A stretch of 64,000 nucleotides of DNA from Viridibacillus arenosi. GTDB lineage: Bacteria > Bacillota > Bacilli > Bacillales_A > Planococcaceae. The stretch spans positions 124,001-188,000 of the forward strand of contig NZ_MSPW01000006.1 in the NCBI RefSeq assembly GCF_001955655.1, given 5' to 3'. The position numbers and the translations under genes were made by a program. The notes under the pieces were generated by a model. It was not told where the DNA came from, made no database searches, and saw only the letters and a program-made list of their open reading frames with translations. Shown in pieces: positions 47,365 through 56,769 of this stretch; the first letter of the stretch is position 1, and each line of letters begins with the position of its first letter.

Positions 47365-47505
47365 CTAACTTGCTTTCCATTTTTGAACTTGCCAAGTACA
47401 ATTGGCGAGTTTCTTTAAATTCACAACAGCAAAAGTAAGCATCTTCTGCATGGACACTTTTTAAGACCTCTTAAGGTTGGCCACCGCAACCTCAATTTTC
47501 TCCAT
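47365..47505 (-). pseudogene. IS1182-like transposase, C-terminal remnant
   Basis: On the minus strand, VSMQKMLTFAVVNLKKLANC followed by TWQVQKWKAS and a stop matches the end of IS1182-family transposases. A frame-shifted segment just before it (LRWPTLRGLKK) fits the preceding RGLKKV-type motif. No catalytic core remains. The rest of 47144-47364 shows no gene. Confidence 0.65.
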
Positions 47506-47614
47506 AAGATGTTCTTGGGTACTAGTTGATACAAAGCAATCATTTCAATTTGATTTCTTTCGAGATTTTTTTATTTCCCATCAACTCAAAAGATTTATGT
47601 ATATTACATGTGTA

Positions 47615-47713
47615 GTTGATTGGAGCGGAGGTGGCGACTCCTGGGGGAAAAGCGGGGCGACGAAGCGACATGGCGCCCGCCCGCGGAAAGCGTCCACCGT
47701 AGCGGAAATCAAC
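47615..47713. repeat. GC-rich foldback repeat, copy 2
   Basis: A 99-bp version of the unit at 38356-38482, with the same ends (GTTGATTGGAGCGGA ... GCGGAAATCAAC) but lacking about 28 bp in the middle. Confidence 0.85.
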
Positions 47714-47745
47714 AGTCCTATCTATTTATTTTTTAAAACAAAAAG

Positions 47746-47784
47746 ACTGTAGACAAACTCGAAATTCTTCGAGTTGTCTACAGT
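47746..47784. terminator. Hairpin accompanying GC-rich repeat copy 2
   Basis: ACTGTAGACAAACTC ... GAGTTGTCTACAGT, nearly identical to the hairpin behind copy 1. Here it lies 18 bp past the stop codon of the thioredoxin gene and probably acts as its terminator. Confidence 0.75.
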
Positions 47785-47801
47785 CTATCTGTTAAAAAAT
47801 G

Positions 47802-48128
47802 TTACGCATTTGCCTTTTGTGCTTCTAAGAATTCAGTTACTTGAGCTGGTGATTTAGCATTTGCACTGTGAAGGTGCGCTAACTTTTCGCCTTCTTTGAA
47901 GATCAGTAAGCTAGGAATACCCATAACATCATACTTTTCAGCAAGTTCTGGAAGCTCATCGCGGTTCAATTCATACCAATCATATTGATTGTATTCTTCG
48001 ATAATAGGGTCGATGAACATGTCCATGCGTGTGCAATCAGGGCACCAGCCAGCGTGGAATTTTACGATAACAGGTTTTGCTGTCGAAGTAGTTTCAGTAA
48101 ATTGTTCAATAGTTGTAATTGGTTTCAT
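47802..48128 (-). CDS. Thioredoxin-family protein
   Basis: A 108-residue thioredoxin-fold protein with active site WCPDC (residues 27-31, KFHAGWCPDCTRMD) and cis-proline in MGIPSLLIF. It is a cytoplasmic thiol-disulfide oxidoreductase of the YtpP type, judged by length and motif. GGAGGGA precedes the ATG. Confidence 0.9.
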   Translation of the reverse strand: MKPITTIEQFTETTSTAKPVIVKFHAGWCPDCTRMDMFIDPIIEEYNQYDWYELNRDELPELAEKYDVMGIPSLLIFKEGEKLAHLHSANAKSPAQVTEFLEAQKANA

Positions 48129-48271
48129 AAGTAAATCCCTCCTATAAAAATAGTGTACACGTTTTTTGGTGACGCTGAAAGCAACTTGTTTTAAAAAAGG
48201 TGATGATAGTATTTTTAAGGGATTAAAACAAAATTTAATCCATATATTTGTAAAATATGTGAATTTGATTA

Positions 48272-48359
48272 TTGCGAAAAAACAGAAAATAGTCTAAACT
48301 AAGAAGCAGATAAGGAAGTTTTATTTTTTTTATTCTTAAAATGAATGAGCATTCATTCA
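48272..48359 (+). promoter_or_regulatory. fadNAE promoter with FadR-type operator
   Basis: TTGCGA (48272-48277), a 17-bp spacer and TAAACT (48295-48300) form a promoter. Downstream, 48342-48359 reads TGAATGAGCATTCATTCA. The Bacillus FadR consensus is TGAATGAMTANTCATTCA, so 16 of 18 positions agree. FadR would block transcription until long-chain acyl-CoA is present. Confidence 0.88.
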
Positions 48360-48385
48360 AAAAGGGGAAAAGGGAGGATTTGCTC

Positions 48386-50770
48386 ATGGCTTATCAAATA
48401 AAAAAAGCAGCTGTATTAGGTTCGGGGGTAATGGGTTCGGGGATCGCAGCCCATTTAGCAAACATTGGTATTCCAACAATTTTGCTTGATATCGTACCAA
48501 TGGAATTGACTAAAGAGGAAGAAGCAAAGGGGCTTACTTTAGATAGTTCGGTCGTACGTAATCGATTCGCAGATACGGCATTACAAAAGCTTTTGAAACA
48601 AAAACCAGCACCATTAACTGCAAAGAAAAACTTAGCGTTATTATCAGTTGGGAACTTCGAGGATGATCTTGAAAAACTAAAAGAAGTGGACTGGATTATA
48701 GAAGTTGTCGTTGAAAACTTAGCTATTAAAAAGAGTTTATATGAAAAAATTGATATAGTTCGTCAACCTGGCACAATTATTAGTTCAAATACATCTGGCA
48801 TTAGTATTGATGCAATGGCTGAAGGTCTTTCAGAAGACTTCCAAAAGCATTTCCTAGGCACTCATTTCTTCAATCCACCACGCTATTTGAAACTGCTTGA
48901 AGTAATTCCGGCAAAGAATACTTGTCCTGATGTAGTGGCATTTATGAAGGAATTTGGAGAAGACAAACTAGGAAAAGGTGTCGTTCTAGCAAAAGACACA
49001 CCAAACTTCATCGCTAATCGGATTGGTACATATGGCTTGCTTGTTACTTTACGTGAAATGCAAGAACGTGGTTATTCGGTTGGTGAAGTAGATTCTGTTA
49101 CAGGACCTTTAATTGGCCGTCCAAAATCAGCAACTCTTCGCACATTAGATGTTGTCGGCTTAGATACTTTCGTTCACGTCGCAAAAAACGTTTATGATCA
49201 AACAACGGGTGAGGAGCAACGAGTATTCGAAGTACCAGCTTATATTCAGAAGATGGTTGATAATGGCTGGTTTGGAGCCAAGTCAGGTCAAGGGTTCTTC
49301 ATTAAAAAGGGAAAAGAGATATTAGAGTTAAATACAGATACATTTGAATATGAACCAGTAAAAAAACTCCGCACTCCTTCAACTGAAATGGCAAAGCAAC
49401 AAAAAGGATTAGCAGCGAAAGTGAAGTTGTTAACATATGCTGATGACCGTACAGGAGAATTATTGTGGAATGTGCTAGCACCAACTTTACTTTACTCAGC
49501 ACAATTACATGGTGAAATTGCCGATGATATTGTCGCAATCGATAACGCCATGAAATGGGGCTTCGGCTGGGCACAAGGACCATTTGAAATTTGGGATGCA
49601 ATAGGTGTTAAGAAATCAGTTGAGAAGATGACTGCTGAAGGTAAAGAAATTCCTAGTTTCGTAGAAGGATTACTAGCTAAAGGCTATGAAACTTTTTATA
49701 AAGAACTAGAGGATGGATTAGCATACTTCGATGGTGAAGATTACAAGTTAGTACCAGTTAATGAAAAAGCAATTGATTTAAAGCGCTATAAGAAAAAACA
49801 TGGTGTTATTAAATCAAACTCAGGAGCAAGCTTAATCGATATGGGGGATGGCATTGCATTACTGGAATTCCATTCACAAGCAAATGCTATCGGTTTAGAT
49901 GTTATACAAATGATTAATTTTGCCATTGATGAGGTAGAAGCAAATTACAAAGGGCTTGTTATTGGTAACCAAGGGAAGAACTTCTGCGTTGGTGCCAACT
50001 TAGGAATGATTCTTATGGAAGCCCAAGATGACAACATTTTTGAGTTAGACTTCACGATACGTGGTTTCCAAAATGCGATGACGAAAATTAAGTACAGTTC
50101 AAAACCAGTAGTAGCAGCACCATTTGCGATGACGCTTGGTGGCGGTTCTGAAGTTTGTTTACCAGCAGCTCATATTCAAGCAACAATGGAAACGTATATG
50201 GGCCTAGTGGAAGTAGGCGTAGGTCTAATTCCTGGCGGTGGTGGTAATAAAGAATTGTACTTAAAGCATTTAAAAGGATTACCAAATGGAGTACAAGTCG
50301 ATTATCAAAATATCGCAAACAAAGTATTTGAATCTATCGCAATGGCCAAAGTTTCAACATCTGCTGAGGAAGCGAGAGAAAATAATTTCTTAAACTTTGC
50401 AGATGGTATTAGTGTTAACTCTGATCACCAACTATATGACGCCAAACAAGCAGCATTGGCATTATATGAAGGTGGTTATACAGCGCCAATTAGAACTAAG
50501 GTGCCGGTTGTAGGTGAAACTGGTTATGCAACATTATTGTTAGGAGCACAAGGAATGTATCAATCAGGCTTCATTAGTGAGCATGATTTGAAAATAGCGA
50601 AAAAGCTTGCCTATGTTTTGGCGGGTGGCAAAGTTCCATACGGCACATTAGTGGATGAACAGTACTTACTAGATTTAGAGCGTGAAGCGTTCTTAAGCCT
50701 TGTAGCAGAGCCAAAATCACAAGCTAGAATGCAACATATGTTAGTGAAAGGTAAACCACTTCGCAACTAG
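48386..50770 (+). CDS. fadN: FadN: 3-hydroxyacyl-CoA dehydrogenase/enoyl-CoA hydratase
   Basis: A 794-residue bifunctional beta-oxidation enzyme. The N-terminal NAD-binding domain (AAVLGSGVMGSGIAAHLAN, residues 7-25) and dehydrogenase domain are followed by a C-terminal crotonase domain (about 510-700, LEFHSQANAIG, FCVGANLGMI, MTLGGGSEVCLPA). The ATG at 48386 is 6 bases after GGGAGGATT; an upstream in-frame ATG at 48341 lies over the FadR site. First gene of fadN-fadA-fadE. Confidence 0.96.
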   Translation: MAYQIKKAAVLGSGVMGSGIAAHLANIGIPTILLDIVPMELTKEEEAKGLTLDSSVVRNRFADTALQKLLKQKPAPLTAKKNLALLSVGNFEDDLEKLKEVDWIIEVVVENLAIKKSLYEKIDIVRQPGTIISSNTSGISIDAMAEGLSEDFQKHFLGTHFFNPPRYLKLLEVIPAKNTCPDVVAFMKEFGEDKLGKGVVLAKDTPNFIANRIGTYGLLVTLREMQERGYSVGEVDSVTGPLIGRPKSATLRTLDVVGLDTFVHVAKNVYDQTTGEEQRVFEVPAYIQKMVDNGWFGAKSGQGFFIKKGKEILELNTDTFEYEPVKKLRTPSTEMAKQQKGLAAKVKLLTYADDRTGELLWNVLAPTLLYSAQLHGEIADDIVAIDNAMKWGFGWAQGPFEIWDAIGVKKSVEKMTAEGKEIPSFVEGLLAKGYETFYKELEDGLAYFDGEDYKLVPVNEKAIDLKRYKKKHGVIKSNSGASLIDMGDGIALLEFHSQANAIGLDVIQMINFAIDEVEANYKGLVIGNQGKNFCVGANLGMILMEAQDDNIFELDFTIRGFQNAMTKIKYSSKPVVAAPFAMTLGGGSEVCLPAAHIQATMETYMGLVEVGVGLIPGGGGNKELYLKHLKGLPNGVQVDYQNIANKVFESIAMAKVSTSAEEARENNFLNFADGISVNSDHQLYDAKQAALALYEGGYTAPIRTKVPVVGETGYATLLLGAQGMYQSGFISEHDLKIAKKLAYVLAGGKVPYGTLVDEQYLLDLEREAFLSLVAEPKSQARMQHMLVKGKPLRN

Positions 50771-50801
50771 TTTTAGAGAAGTGATTAAGGGGGAATCTAC
50801 T

Positions 50802-51974
50802 ATGCGTGAAGCTGTTATTGTAGCAGGTGCAAGAACACCTATTGGAAAAGCAAAAAAAGGATCTTTAGCAACTATTCGTCCTGATGATCTTGGAGCATTA
50901 GTTGTGAAAGAGACATTACAAAGAGCGGGTTATGAAGGGGACATAGATGATTTAATTCTTGGCTGCGCTATGCCAGAAGCAGAACAAGGGATGAATATTG
51001 CGCGTAATATAGGAGCACTTGCTGGGCTACCTGATACAACACCAGCTGTAACAGTTAATCGATTCTGTTCATCAGGTTTACAATCAATCGCTTATGCTGC
51101 AGAACGTATTATGCTTGGACATTCAAAGGCTATTATTGCAGGCGGTATTGAATCTATGAGTCTAGTACCAATGATGGGCAATGTGATTAGACCTAATGCG
51201 ACTTTAGCGGAAACTGCCCCTCAATATTATATGAGTATGGGGCATACAGCGGAAGAAGTGGCTAAGAAATATGATGTTAGTCGTGAGGATCAAGATGCCT
51301 TTGCTGTTCGTTCACATGAATTAGCGGCAAAAGCAATTCAAGAAGGTAAATTCGTCGATGAAATCGTTCCAGTGGAAGTCGTGCAACGATACGTGGATGC
51401 GGGGAATAATTTGCAAGAGAGAAAATTCACTTTTGATATGGATGAGGGTGTACGTGTTGGTACATCTCAAGAAACACTTGCGAAATTACGCCCAGCGTTT
51501 TCAGTAACTGGAAGTGTAACAGCAGGTAATGCTTCACAAACTTCAGATGGTGCAGCAGCAGTACTTGTTATGGACCGTGAAGAGGCAGAAGCACAAGGTT
51601 TAAAGCCAATGGCGAAATTTTTATCCTTTGCCGTAGGTGGAGTGCCTCCTGAAATTATGGGGATTGGCCCAACAGTTGCTGTACCGAAGGCGCTGAAAAT
51701 TGCTGGCCTATCTATTGAAGATATTGACCTATGGGAAATTAACGAAGCTTTTGCTTCACAATCAATTCAAGTGGTGCGTGAACTGGGTATCGACCTTGAA
51801 AAAGTTAATGTTAATGGTGGTGCAATTGCATTAGGGCATCCGCTTGGTGCTACAGGTTCCATCCTAACACTGAAATTAATTCATGAGTTAAAACGTCAAG
51901 GTAAAAAGTACGGTGTAGTAACAATGTGTATCGGTGGCGGTATGGGAGCTGCTGGCGTATTTGAAATTCTATAA
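50802..51974 (+). CDS. fadA: FadA: 3-ketoacyl-CoA thiolase
   Basis: A 390-residue thiolase that releases acetyl-CoA from 3-ketoacyl-CoA. Active-site cysteine in VNRFCSSGLQSI, histidine in GGAIALGHPLGATG, and second cysteine in VTMCIGGGMGAA. The start at 50802 has AGGGGGAAT upstream. It lies 31 bp behind fadN. Confidence 0.97.
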   Translation: MREAVIVAGARTPIGKAKKGSLATIRPDDLGALVVKETLQRAGYEGDIDDLILGCAMPEAEQGMNIARNIGALAGLPDTTPAVTVNRFCSSGLQSIAYAAERIMLGHSKAIIAGGIESMSLVPMMGNVIRPNATLAETAPQYYMSMGHTAEEVAKKYDVSREDQDAFAVRSHELAAKAIQEGKFVDEIVPVEVVQRYVDAGNNLQERKFTFDMDEGVRVGTSQETLAKLRPAFSVTGSVTAGNASQTSDGAAAVLVMDREEAEAQGLKPMAKFLSFAVGGVPPEIMGIGPTVAVPKALKIAGLSIEDIDLWEINEAFASQSIQVVRELGIDLEKVNVNGGAIALGHPLGATGSILTLKLIHELKRQGKKYGVVTMCIGGGMGAAGVFEIL

Positions 51975-52001
51975 ATAACACACAAAAGGGGAGCGATTAT
52001 T

Positions 52002-53786
52002 ATGACAGAGAAATTAGCGAATATCATTAGAGGCGGTAGCTTTTTAACTGAAGATGTAGAACTTGATCGTGTATTTACGCCAGAAGATTTCACTGAAGAG
52101 CATAAAATGATTGCGAAAACGACAGAGGACTATGTGCAAAATGAAGTATTACCAGTCGTTGAGAACTTAGAAAATCATGAGTTTGATCATTCTGTACGAT
52201 TATTGAAAAAAGCTGGTGAACTTGGTCTTTTAGCTGCAGATGTTCCTGAAGAATATGAAGGTCTTGGCTTAGACAAAGTAACATCAGCATTAATCGCTGA
52301 GAAAATGTCAGTAGCTGGCGGATTCTCTATTACACACGGTGCACATGTTGGAATTGGTTCATTACCAATCGTATTATTTGGTAATGAAGAGCAAAAACAA
52401 CAGTACTTACCTAAGCTTGCATCTGGAGAGCTAATTGCAGCTTATGCATTAACAGAGCCAGGTTCTGGGTCGGATGCATTAGGTGCTAAAACAGTAGCCA
52501 AATTAAATGCAGAAGGTACACATTATGTATTAAACGGTGAAAAACAATGGATTACAAACGCTGGTTTTGCTGATGTATTCGTCGTATATGCGAAAATTGA
52601 TGGCGATAAATTCTCAGCATTCATAGTAGAACGCAATTATCCAGGTGTTTCTGTCGGTGCAGAAGAAAAGAAAATGGGGATTAAATCTTCTTCAACTCGC
52701 ACACTGATATTAGAAGATGTAAAGGTGCCAGTTGAAAACCTACTTGGTGAAATAGGTCGCGGTCACATTATTGCATTTAACATTTTGAACATCGGTCGTT
52801 ACAAATTAGGTGTTGGCTCAATTGGTGCATCAAAGCGTGCTCTTGAATTAGCGATTTCGTATACAAACCAACGTCAACAATTTAAAACACCTATTTCATC
52901 TTTCAATTTAACGAAAGAAAAATTATCAACAATGGCTTCAAAATTATACGCTACTGAAAGTTTAATCTACCGTACAGTAGGATACTTTGAAGATCGTATG
53001 GGCCAATTAAGTGAAGACGAACAAAAAGACGGCAAAGCGATTGCAGCATCAATTGCAGAATATGCTATTGAATGTTCTATCAATAAAGTTTTTGGTTCTG
53101 AAACACTTGATTATATCGCTGATGAAGCGGTGCAATTACATGGTGGATATGGTTTCATGCAAGAGTATGAAGTAGAGCGCATTTACCGTGACTCACGTAT
53201 TAACCGAATTTTCGAAGGAACAAATGAAATTAACCGTTTCATCATACCGGGCACATTTATGAAAAAAGCAATGAAAGGTGAGTTACCTTTATTACAACAA
53301 GCGCAGAGCCTACAACAAGAGCTATTAATGCTAATGCCTGAAGAAATAGCTGATGAGCCATTAGCACAAGAAAAATATCTAGTAAAAAATGCGAAGAAAA
53401 TCGCTCTATTAGCAGCTGGTCTTGCTGCACAAAAATACGGCCCGAAATTGGATGCTGAGCAAGAATTACTAGTGAACATTGCGAATATCGCTAACCAATT
53501 ATTTGCAATGGAATCTACTGTGTTACGTACAGAAAAAGCTATTGCTCGTGATGGGTTAGATAAAGCAAGTCAAAAATTACTATACACTCAAATCTTCTGC
53601 CAAGAAGCATTTGAAGAAATCGAAAAAGAAGCAAAAGAAACAATTATTACAGCCGTAGACGGAGACAATGCTCGTATGATGTTATCTGCGCTTCGCAAAC
53701 TTACTCGTAACAATCCTTATAATGTCATTGCAAAAAAACGTGAAGCATCAGTTAAATTGATTGCTGCTGAGAAATTTGTTGTCTAA
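52002..53786 (+). CDS. fadE: FadE: acyl-CoA dehydrogenase
   Basis: A 594-residue FAD enzyme for the first step of beta-oxidation. It shows acyl-CoA dehydrogenase motifs (YALTEPGSGSDA, QWITNAGFADVFVVYAK, and LHGGYGFMQEYEVERIYRDS near the C-terminal half of the catalytic part) plus an extra C-terminal domain of about 190 residues typical of the YusJ type. Last gene of the operon, followed by a hairpin. Confidence 0.96.
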   Translation: MTEKLANIIRGGSFLTEDVELDRVFTPEDFTEEHKMIAKTTEDYVQNEVLPVVENLENHEFDHSVRLLKKAGELGLLAADVPEEYEGLGLDKVTSALIAEKMSVAGGFSITHGAHVGIGSLPIVLFGNEEQKQQYLPKLASGELIAAYALTEPGSGSDALGAKTVAKLNAEGTHYVLNGEKQWITNAGFADVFVVYAKIDGDKFSAFIVERNYPGVSVGAEEKKMGIKSSSTRTLILEDVKVPVENLLGEIGRGHIIAFNILNIGRYKLGVGSIGASKRALELAISYTNQRQQFKTPISSFNLTKEKLSTMASKLYATESLIYRTVGYFEDRMGQLSEDEQKDGKAIAASIAEYAIECSINKVFGSETLDYIADEAVQLHGGYGFMQEYEVERIYRDSRINRIFEGTNEINRFIIPGTFMKKAMKGELPLLQQAQSLQQELLMLMPEEIADEPLAQEKYLVKNAKKIALLAAGLAAQKYGPKLDAEQELLVNIANIANQLFAMESTVLRTEKAIARDGLDKASQKLLYTQIFCQEAFEEIEKEAKETIITAVDGDNARMMLSALRKLTRNNPYNVIAKKREASVKLIAAEKFVV

Positions 53787-53801
53787 AATAAGCTAGTTGA
53801 G

Positions 53802-53832
53802 AATCCGAACACAACTTTTGTGTTCGGATTTC
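53802..53832 (+). terminator. Terminator of fadNAE
   Basis: AATCCGAACACAA ... TTGTGTTCGGATT hairpin with T-rich tail. Confidence 0.85.
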
Positions 53833-53894
53833 TTGCTTGTAGACTATACTCCCACTACAATAGAATTAAATAGTTTGGAAAAAGGAGCATGTAT

Positions 53895-54251
53895 ATGTCT
53901 ATTTTATTCATTCAATATCCAAAATGTACAACTTGTCGTAAAGCAAAAGCATGGTTAGACGAAAATGGGGTAAACTATACAGATAAGCACATCGTTGAAG
54001 AAACACCTTCTAAAGAGAAATTAAAACAATATTTAGATGCTAGTGGTTTACCATTAAAGAAATTTTTTAATACTTCAGGAATGAAGTATAGAGAGCTACA
54101 ATTGAAAGATCGACTTGCTGATATGTCGGAAGATGAGCAATTAGAATTGCTTGCTTCTGATGGTATGTTAATCAAGCGTCCAATCGTTACAGACGGTAAA
54201 AAAGTGACGTTAGGATTTAAAGAATCAGACTTTGAACAGACATGGAAATAA
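53895..54251 (+). CDS. yusI: ArsC/Spx-family protein YusI
   Basis: A 118-residue ArsC-like protein with an N-terminal CTTC pair (QYPKCTTCRKAKAWL), and RPIVTDG in the C-terminal half. It resembles Spx/MgsR relatives but is the YusI type by length and by place between fadE and gcvH, the order found in Bacillus subtilis. The ATG at 53895 is 8 bases after AAGGAG. The function is not known. Confidence 0.88.
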   Translation: MSILFIQYPKCTTCRKAKAWLDENGVNYTDKHIVEETPSKEKLKQYLDASGLPLKKFFNTSGMKYRELQLKDRLADMSEDEQLELLASDGMLIKRPIVTDGKKVTLGFKESDFEQTWK

Positions 54252-54329
54252 CACAGACATATGCTTGTTTTTACAATGGAAATATGTCAAACTTAAAGTG
54301 AATATAATTACATATTTGGAGGGGTATTC

Positions 54330-54710
54330 ATGAGCACACCAAAAGACTTACGCTATTCTGAAGAACATGAATGGGTAAAAACTGAAGACGGAAAAGTACG
54401 TATCGGTATTACACATTTCGCACAATCTGAACTAGGCGATATCGTTTTTGTTGAACTTCCACAGGTTGGCGACGAATTAGTAGCAGACGAACCATTCGGC
54501 AGTGTTGAATCTGTAAAAACTGTATCAGAACTTTACGCACCGATTTCTGGTAAAGTTGTTGAAATTAACGAAGAGCTTGAAGAAAGCCCAGAGTTCGTTA
54601 ACGAATCTCCATACGATAAAGCATGGATGGTTGTAGTTGAACCAGCTGATAACGCTCAAGTTGATGCATTATTAACTGCAGAACAATACGAAGCAATTAT
54701 CGAAGAATAA
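54330..54710 (+). CDS. gcvH: Glycine cleavage system H protein
   Basis: A 126-residue lipoyl-carrier protein with the lipoyl lysine in [16 protein letters not shown]. It shuttles the aminomethyl group in glycine cleavage. In Bacillus, GcvH is also the substrate for lipoate assembly for all complexes, which explains why it stands apart from gcvT-P. GGAGGGG precedes the ATG. Confidence 0.97.
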   Translation: MSTPKDLRYSEEHEWVKTEDGKVRIGITHFAQSELGDIVFVELPQVGDELVADEPFGSVESVKTVSELYAPISGKVVEINEELEESPEFVNESPYDKAWMVVVEPADNAQVDALLTAEQYEAIIEE

Positions 54711-54717
54711 GATCTGA

Positions 54718-54747
54718 AAACGCCGTGCATTTGCTCGGCGTTTTTTT
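54718..54747 (+). terminator. Terminator of gcvH
   Basis: AAACGCCG ... CGGCGTTT hairpin followed by a T run. Confidence 0.9.
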
Positions 54748-54789
54748 AAACTTGGTAAACGGCAAAAAGTATTTGTTAGGAGGGTATAT

Positions 54790-55134
54790 ATGACTTTTAA
54801 CAAGCTGATTATCGTGGAAGGGCGCCAAGATAAGTTGCGAATTGCGCCAATACTAGCAGAGAACATTCCGATAATATGTACGAATGGAACAGTTAGTGCA
54901 AGCCGATTAGAAGAAATCTTGGCACCATATGAGGACTGCGAATTGTATGCATTCTTTGATGCTGACTCATCGGGTGATAAGCTCCGTGCTCTTTTTAAAA
55001 GAGAGTTCCCAAATGCTCGTCATCTACACACCTCCTCTACTTATAAACAAGTAGAAGCTACTCCTAGAAGACATTTAGCTAGAATATTATTGGCGGCAAA
55101 TTTTACAGTTCATAAAGAATATCTAATAGTATAG
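54790..55134 (+). CDS. yusF: Toprim-domain protein YusF
   Basis: A 114-residue free-standing Toprim domain: glutamate in IIVEGRQDK and the DxD in AFFDADSSGDK. Such small proteins may act on RNA or DNA ends, as in RNase M5-like proteins. It is placed as in Bacillus (gcvH-yusG-yusF-yusE), though yusG is absent here. AGGAGGG precedes the ATG. Confidence 0.88.
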   Translation: MTFNKLIIVEGRQDKLRIAPILAENIPIICTNGTVSASRLEEILAPYEDCELYAFFDADSSGDKLRALFKREFPNARHLHTSSTYKQVEATPRRHLARILLAANFTVHKEYLIV

Positions 55135-55145
55135 GAATGAAGAAG

Positions 55146-55454
55146 ATGGAAGAATGGTCACGTGAACAATGGGAAGAAACTATGAAAAACTCCTCGCTTT
55201 CGGCTTTTTATTTGTATACACCATTATGTGGGACGTGTGCAGTTGCGTCGAAAATGATGGAAGTAGTAGAACATGTCGTTAGCGATATTCCTATTGGTAA
55301 AGCGAACTTGAATTATATACAAGATGTAGCGTTTGATTATGAAATAGAAAGTGTCCCATGCTTGATTATTTCGAAGAATGGGAAAATTCATGATAAAATC
55401 TATGCCTTTCAATCAGTACCTTTTTTGTTTGAAAAATTACGTCAAAACGATTGA
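55146..55454 (+). CDS. yusE: Thioredoxin-like protein YusE
   Basis: A thioredoxin-fold protein of about 102 residues with the motif CGTC (YTPLCGTCAVASKM) and cis-proline in SVPCLIIS. The start is uncertain: ATG at 55146 has AGGA nine bases upstream, while ATG at 55137 is in frame but too near the stop of yusF. The gene lies 11 bp behind yusF and is probably cotranscribed with it. Confidence 0.85.
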   Translation: MEEWSREQWEETMKNSSLSAFYLYTPLCGTCAVASKMMEVVEHVVSDIPIGKANLNYIQDVAFDYEIESVPCLIISKNGKIHDKIYAFQSVPFLFEKLRQND

Positions 55455-55510
55455 CGTTGAAGCAATAGCGTGATAAAGTAGCAAACATAACTAATTAAAT
55501 ATAGTCGTTA

Positions 55511-55617
55511 CTCTTATTTAGAGAGGTGGAGGGAAGTGCCCAATGAAGCCCGGCAACCGTCATATTTATATGGCACGGTGCCAAATCACACAAAGTATTT
55601 ACTTTGGAAGATGAGAG
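55511..55617 (+). ncRNA. SAM-I (S-box) riboswitch
   Basis: Contains the S-box core: AGAGAGGTGGAGGGAA, GCCCAATGAAGCCCGGCAACC, then GCACGGTGCCAAATCAC and the closing GGAAGATGAGAG, with the outer helix CTCTTAT/ATGAGAG. It senses S-adenosylmethionine and turns off the metNPQ transcript when methionine is plentiful. A terminator hairpin follows at 55647. Confidence 0.95.
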
Positions 55618-55646
55618 AACGGTTTTACGTATATAGCTTTGCGTTG

Positions 55647-55680
55647 AACCCTTCTGTTAATCTGCAGAAGGGTTTTTTTA
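55647..55680 (+). terminator. Riboswitch-controlled terminator
   Basis: AACCCTTCTG ... CAGAAGGGTT followed by T residues, between the S-box aptamer and metN. The upstream GAGAACGGTTTTACG stretch may form the competing antiterminator. Confidence 0.88.
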
Positions 55681-55743
55681 GTTTCTAAGAGATGCCAGTA
55701 GAAAGTGCATACTTTTTAGTTTTAAAATAAAGGTGGTATGACA

Positions 55744-56769
55744 GTGATTCAGTTAGAAAATGTTATGAAAAAATATAAAACCGCTAACGGAGAGTTAACC
55801 GCTGTCAAAAATGTGAATTTATCTGTTGAAGACGGAGAAATATTCGGCATTATTGGATACAGCGGAGCAGGCAAGAGTACGCTCATTCGTTTATTAAATG
55901 GTTTGGAGCAACCGACGACCGGTAAAGTTGTTGTGAATGGTCAGGAAGTTTCGTCGATTAAAGGAAGTGCGTTACGTAATGCGCGTCAAAAAATCAGTAT
56001 GATCTTCCAACATTTCAATTTACTTTGGTCACGTACTGTAGAAGAGAATATAGCATTTCCATTAGAAATTGCAGGTTTATCTAAGGCAGAACGTCAGAAA
56101 AAGGTATTAGATCTTATTGAATTAGTTGGTTTAAAAGGCAGAGAAAAGGCGTATCCTTCTCAATTATCAGGTGGTCAAAAGCAACGTGTAGGTATTGCTA
56201 GAGCACTGGCAAATAACCCAGAAGTACTGCTTTGTGATGAAGCTACTTCAGCACTTGATCCTGAAACAACGGATTCAATTTTAGATTTACTAGTCGATAT
56301 CAATGAGAAATTAGGCTTAACTATTGTACTTATCACGCATGAGATGCATGTCATTCGTAAAATTTGTCATCGCGTGGCAGTAATGGAAGCTGGACAAGTT
56401 GTTGAAAATGGTGATGTTCTAGAAGTATTCCAATCACCACAAGCAGACGTTACAAAACGATTTGTTTCTCAAATTACAGATACGAATGAACGTAAAGAAT
56501 CAATTGAACAAATTATTGAAAACTACCCATCAGGAACACTTGTAAAATTAATGTTTGTAGGCTCTTCAACTGGTCAGCCAGTTATTTCACATTTAAGCCG
56601 TGAACTTAATTTGGACGTGAATATTGTCCATGGTAATATTTCGCAAACGAAAAGCGGGCCATATGGCACGCTGATTATACAGTTAGATGGCAATAATGAT
56701 AATGTACAAAAAGCAGTCACATATATGAATGAACATGGAGTAAAAACGGAGGTGATCGAAAATGCTTAA
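55744..56769 (+). CDS. metN: Methionine ABC transporter ATP-binding protein MetN
   Basis: A 341-residue ABC ATPase with Walker A GYSGAGKST, the Q-loop in MIFQHFNLLWSRTV, signature LSGGQKQR, Walker B LLCDEATSALD and a C-terminal ACT-like NIL domain (about 265-341) that binds methionine and inhibits transport. The GTG at 55744 is preferred (AGGTGG seven bases upstream, MIQLENV aligning with family starts); an ATG at 55738 is too close to that site. Confidence 0.95.
   Translation: MIQLENVMKKYKTANGELTAVKNVNLSVEDGEIFGIIGYSGAGKSTLIRLLNGLEQPTTGKVVVNGQEVSSIKGSALRNARQKISMIFQHFNLLWSRTVEENIAFPLEIAGLSKAERQKKVLDLIELVGLKGREKAYPSQLSGGQKQRVGIARALANNPEVLLCDEATSALDPETTDSILDLLVDINEKLGLTIVLITHEMHVIRKICHRVAVMEAGQVVENGDVLEVFQSPQADVTKRFVSQITDTNERKESIEQIIENYPSGTLVKLMFVGSSTGQPVISHLSRELNLDVNIVHGNISQTKSGPYGTLIIQLDGNNDNVQKAVTYMNEHGVKTEVIENA

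Noticed and set aside
47477-47752. Plus-strand 91-codon frame
   Set aside because: It lies mostly across the GC-rich foldback repeat and has no ribosome site or protein-like composition.
48341-48385. Extended fadN start (MNEHSFKKGK)
   Set aside because: The extension is the FadR operator read as codons; the ATG at 48386 has the ribosome site.
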